DNA from: Phycisphaerae bacterium
GTDB lineage: Bacteria > Planctomycetota > Phycisphaerae > UBA1845
Direction: 5' to 3'
Assembly (NCBI GenBank): GCA_029260015.1
Contig: JAJDEB010000032.1
Coordinates: forward strand, 1-64,000
Length of the DNA: 64,000 nt
In this document: positions 62,400 to 64,000 of the stretch, one piece after another
Position numbering within the stretch: the first letter of the stretch is position 1
Layout: every line of letters starts with the position of its first letter
Program-made: the position numbers and the translations under genes
The notes under the pieces: model-generated
The model's input: only the letters and a program-made list of their open reading frames with translations
Told to the model about the DNA's origin: nothing
Databases searched by the model: none

Positions 62400-62903
62400 A
62401 TGAGTTGGGTGGTGCTATTCATCTTAGTGGCCGTACCGCCGGGGGCATCAGTCGTGGAAGAAGACGGCGTGCGTGTCCGCACACAAGTTCAAGGGCACCT
62501 GTATAGCTACCGAGTGAAAAATCTCGGTCGCCATCCAATCACAGGAATCGAGTTGGGGCACGCCAATGGCTATTACTTCCAAGTTCCAGAAGGCTGGGAA
62601 TGGGGAGAAGCGGACGGCGTGTTTCGCGCTTGGACAAAAGGCAATCGATGGGCGATTCGACGCGGCGAGGCCCGTCACTTTAGTTTCAGAGTGGGAACTG
62701 CTGGGTTGGTGCTCGGCCATGTACACAATCGCTTCACAAAGTCGGCGGGTGAGTTTGTCCGCATGAAAGGAGTTTGGGGTCCAACGCCTGAGCCGCGCGG
62801 TCACGTTTTGCTTGTGGCGAGTTTCATCGGGGTCATTATGGTGGTTCACATTCTTTTCGGTTACGCGGCCAAGAGTCGCCATTCGAGGCATTTCATCGAC
62901 TAA
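62400..62903 (+). CDS. Small membrane protein with PEP-CTERM-like tail, 167 aa
   Basis: N-terminal signal peptide (SWVVLFILVAVPPGASV), a beta-type domain of about 110 residues (SYRVKNLGRHPITGIELGHA; RRGEARHFSFRVGTAGLVLG) and a C-terminal tail with PEP in GPTPEPRG (about residues 130-132), a hydrophobic segment (VLLVASFIGVIMVVHILFGY) and a basic end (AKSRHSRHFID). That tripartite tail is what exosortases recognise. It faces the EpsI-domain gene, the last ~11 bases of the two genes overlapping, so it may be the dedicated substrate of this exosortase. The ATG at 62400 lacks a strong ribosome site. Confidence 0.75.
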   Translation: MSWVVLFILVAVPPGASVVEEDGVRVRTQVQGHLYSYRVKNLGRHPITGIELGHANGYYFQVPEGWEWGEADGVFRAWTKGNRWAIRRGEARHFSFRVGTAGLVLGHVHNRFTKSAGEFVRMKGVWGPTPEPRGHVLLVASFIGVIMVVHILFGYAAKSRHSRHFID

Positions 62904-63696
62904 GGTCAGCGGCGGACGGGAAGTGCTCGCCGACGAGCACAGGCAGCGCTTCGGTGAGTAGTTTGCGGCAAGTCGGCGGGCCGGCATTGCTGTCGTCCTC
63001 GAGCCAGACTACGACTTCTATCTTGGCGAAATATACATAGTGGCTGCTAAGGTCGCTCATGCTCCATCGTACCTGCTCGCGGTCGGTGCAAAACTTGCCA
63101 TTAACGCAGAAAAAATATGCCAGTACGCCGCGCTGGCCGTCTTGATTGAGATCCAACACACGCGCTTCAATTCCCTCATCGTCCAAATTTAGATCTGGTA
63201 TTGTGAGTTGCATGGTTTCTGAAGAGTTGATGATGGCTCCTGCTTGGCGATAGCATACTTCAGGAGTGTGCGGAACCTTATCGCGTGGATTGCTGTAATA
63301 CGAGACGAAAAACCAGATGTTACGGACTCCGGGCTCTGGTGTTTCCATCTTCATGTCTTTCCAGAGGTATTGTTTCGTTCCCAACGCTTCCAATGGAAAG
63401 TCTGGTCGGGATTGGTTCGGCGACGGCCTGAATGACTTGAGTGTAGAAAAGTCGAATTCGGTCAGCGGTTGTCTGAGCGCTATTGATTCTTTTGCGAAGT
63501 GCGAAGCCAGCGACTTCATGGCGGGCCGCATACCGAGGGCAGCGAATATGATCAATGCGAAGCACCAAAGGAATCGCGGTGTTAGGCACGATTGCGTGAG
63601 TGATTGGCGATCTTGTTGCACAGTATCACTCCGTTTCCATCTGCAGGGACTCTGAATAGTCCAAGGACTCTGAATAGGCATCGTCCCGCTCATCAT
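62893..63696 (-). CDS. EpsI-domain exosortase-associated protein, 267 aa
   Basis: A hydrophobic anchor (FLWCFALIIFAALGMRPAMK) precedes a periplasmic EpsI-like domain with the family block VRNIWFFVSYYSNPRDKVPH, then TPEVCYRQAGA (the H.P..CY....G motif), VLAYFFCVNGKF and the C-terminal VYFAKIEVVVW. EpsI domains accompany or are fused to exosortases and act in export of EPS/PEP-CTERM proteins. The N-terminal ~35 residues overlap the upstream exosortase-like gene by 71 bases in another frame; the true start may be further in, such as a codon near the anchor. Confidence 0.82.
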   Translation of the reverse strand: MMSGTMPIQSPWTIQSPCRWKRSDTVQQDRQSLTQSCLTPRFLWCFALIIFAALGMRPAMKSLASHFAKESIALRQPLTEFDFSTLKSFRPSPNQSRPDFPLEALGTKQYLWKDMKMETPEPGVRNIWFFVSYYSNPRDKVPHTPEVCYRQAGAIINSSETMQLTIPDLNLDDEGIEARVLDLNQDGQRGVLAYFFCVNGKFCTDREQVRWSMSDLSSHYVYFAKIEVVVWLEDDSNAGPPTCRKLLTEALPVLVGEHFPSAADLSR

Positions 63697-64000
63697 CGGT
63701 TTCCTCGAACAGCCAGGAAAGCAACCAGCAAGTCAGTGCAAAGCAGAGATAGGCGATGGTCAACGAGATAATCGCTGAAGCAGCCCGGAAGCTGGGGTTC
63801 ACTGCATCGTGGGATACATAGACGGTCAAAATCCCTTGGCAGACGAGCCTGAAGAGGTTGCACGACAATGAAAACGGAATTGCCGCAAGCGCCAACATTG
63901 CAACGTGCCAGGATGGGCGTATCCGGCTGAACACCACGAATACGCCTACGAAAATGTATGTTACCAGCAGGGACGCTGCGCAACGGGTCTCGCCCAATGC
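63626..64000 (-). CDS. Exosortase-like membrane protein, C-terminal part (cut by right window edge)
   Basis: The visible 124 residues have three hydrophobic segments. In order they show GETRCAASLLVTYIFV, PFSLSCNLFRLVCQGIL and ASAIISLTIAYLCFALTCWL, then an acidic tail (EETDDERDDAYSESLDYS, SLQMETE). In exosortases a GxC motif, an N..R motif and a later His form the transpeptidase-like site; here Cys of ETRCAAS and Arg of NLFRL fit, while the His is less clear (VYVSHDAV). The track's TTG start is artificial since these motifs belong mid-protein, so the gene continues beyond base 64000. Its position upstream of an EpsI-domain gene supports the call. Confidence 0.7.
   Translation of the reverse strand, partial: ALGETRCAASLLVTYIFVGVFVVFSRIRPSWHVAMLALAAIPFSLSCNLFRLVCQGILTVYVSHDAVNPSFRAASAIISLTIAYLCFALTCWLLSWLFEETDDERDDAYSESLDYSESLQMETE

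Noticed and set aside
1-64000. CRISPR array, rRNA or prophage
   Set aside because: No regularly spaced direct repeats, rRNA-like sequence or phage structural genes were seen.

Overview
The window most likely comes from a planctomycete (Planctomycetota, Phycisphaerae-like). The reasons are protein style and gene content: a PUFA-synthase-like megasynthase cluster of the type known from planctomycetes, exosortase/PEP-CTERM sorting remnants, dockerin-like and TSP3-like secreted proteins, DUF3179 and PQQ-propeller exported proteins, and many orphan exported proteins around ordinary housekeeping genes (ispH, mnmA, gatCA, rpmB, ffh). The phylum is an inference from family content, with no rRNA gene present to confirm it.

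Layout. 1-2.6 kb is accessory: the 3' end of an IS1380-type transposase, two orphan ORFs and an exported protein closed by a palindromic REP-like repeat. 2.6-5.1 kb holds an excisionase-HTH/receiver regulator, tRNA-Leu(CAA) and ispH. 5.2-21.9 kb is one co-directional cluster: a PfaD-like enoyl reductase, a PfaA-like protein (KS-AT-3xACP-KR-DH), a PfaC-like protein carrying its own acyltransferase (KS-CLF-AT-DH-DH) and an OleA-type thiolase with the OleA-diagnostic Glu. Together they look able to build a polyunsaturated or otherwise reduced acyl chain and condense two chains head to head. 22.0-22.8 kb holds a DUF3179 gene with an in-frame TGA exactly where the family has a conserved Cys, followed by a SECIS-like hairpin: a probable selenoprotein.

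22.8-36.6 kb: soluble histidine kinase, a 27-bp inverted repeat, mnmA, two uncharacterised proteins, an MFS-like transporter, a hemerythrin-like protein, the minus-strand run gatC-gatA-GNAT-amidohydrolase, rpmB, then an ECF sigma / membrane anti-sigma-like / exported Arg-Gly-rich protein trio with a second REP-like palindrome and a clear rho-independent terminator. 36.7-47.6 kb: ffh, two lipoproteins, tRNA-Leu(UAA) followed by an AT-rich membrane-protein gene (probable horizontal gene), a 5'-truncated PEP-CTERM remnant, a c-type cytochrome lipoprotein, a PGPGW protein, an AraC/GyrI regulator, a VOC protein, an aldo/keto reductase, a DGPF-ECF42-type pair, and a Cys-rich repeat protein.

47.6-58.8 kb: two complete RND efflux pairs (adaptor plus AcrB-type pump) on the minus strand, on either side of a plus-strand ABC-F (Uup-like) gene. 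58.9-64 kb: an SRPBCC protein, a large exported PQQ-propeller protein, a small membrane protein with a PEP-plus-TM-plus-basic tail, and facing it an EpsI-domain protein and the 3' end of an exosortase-like gene that runs off the right edge.
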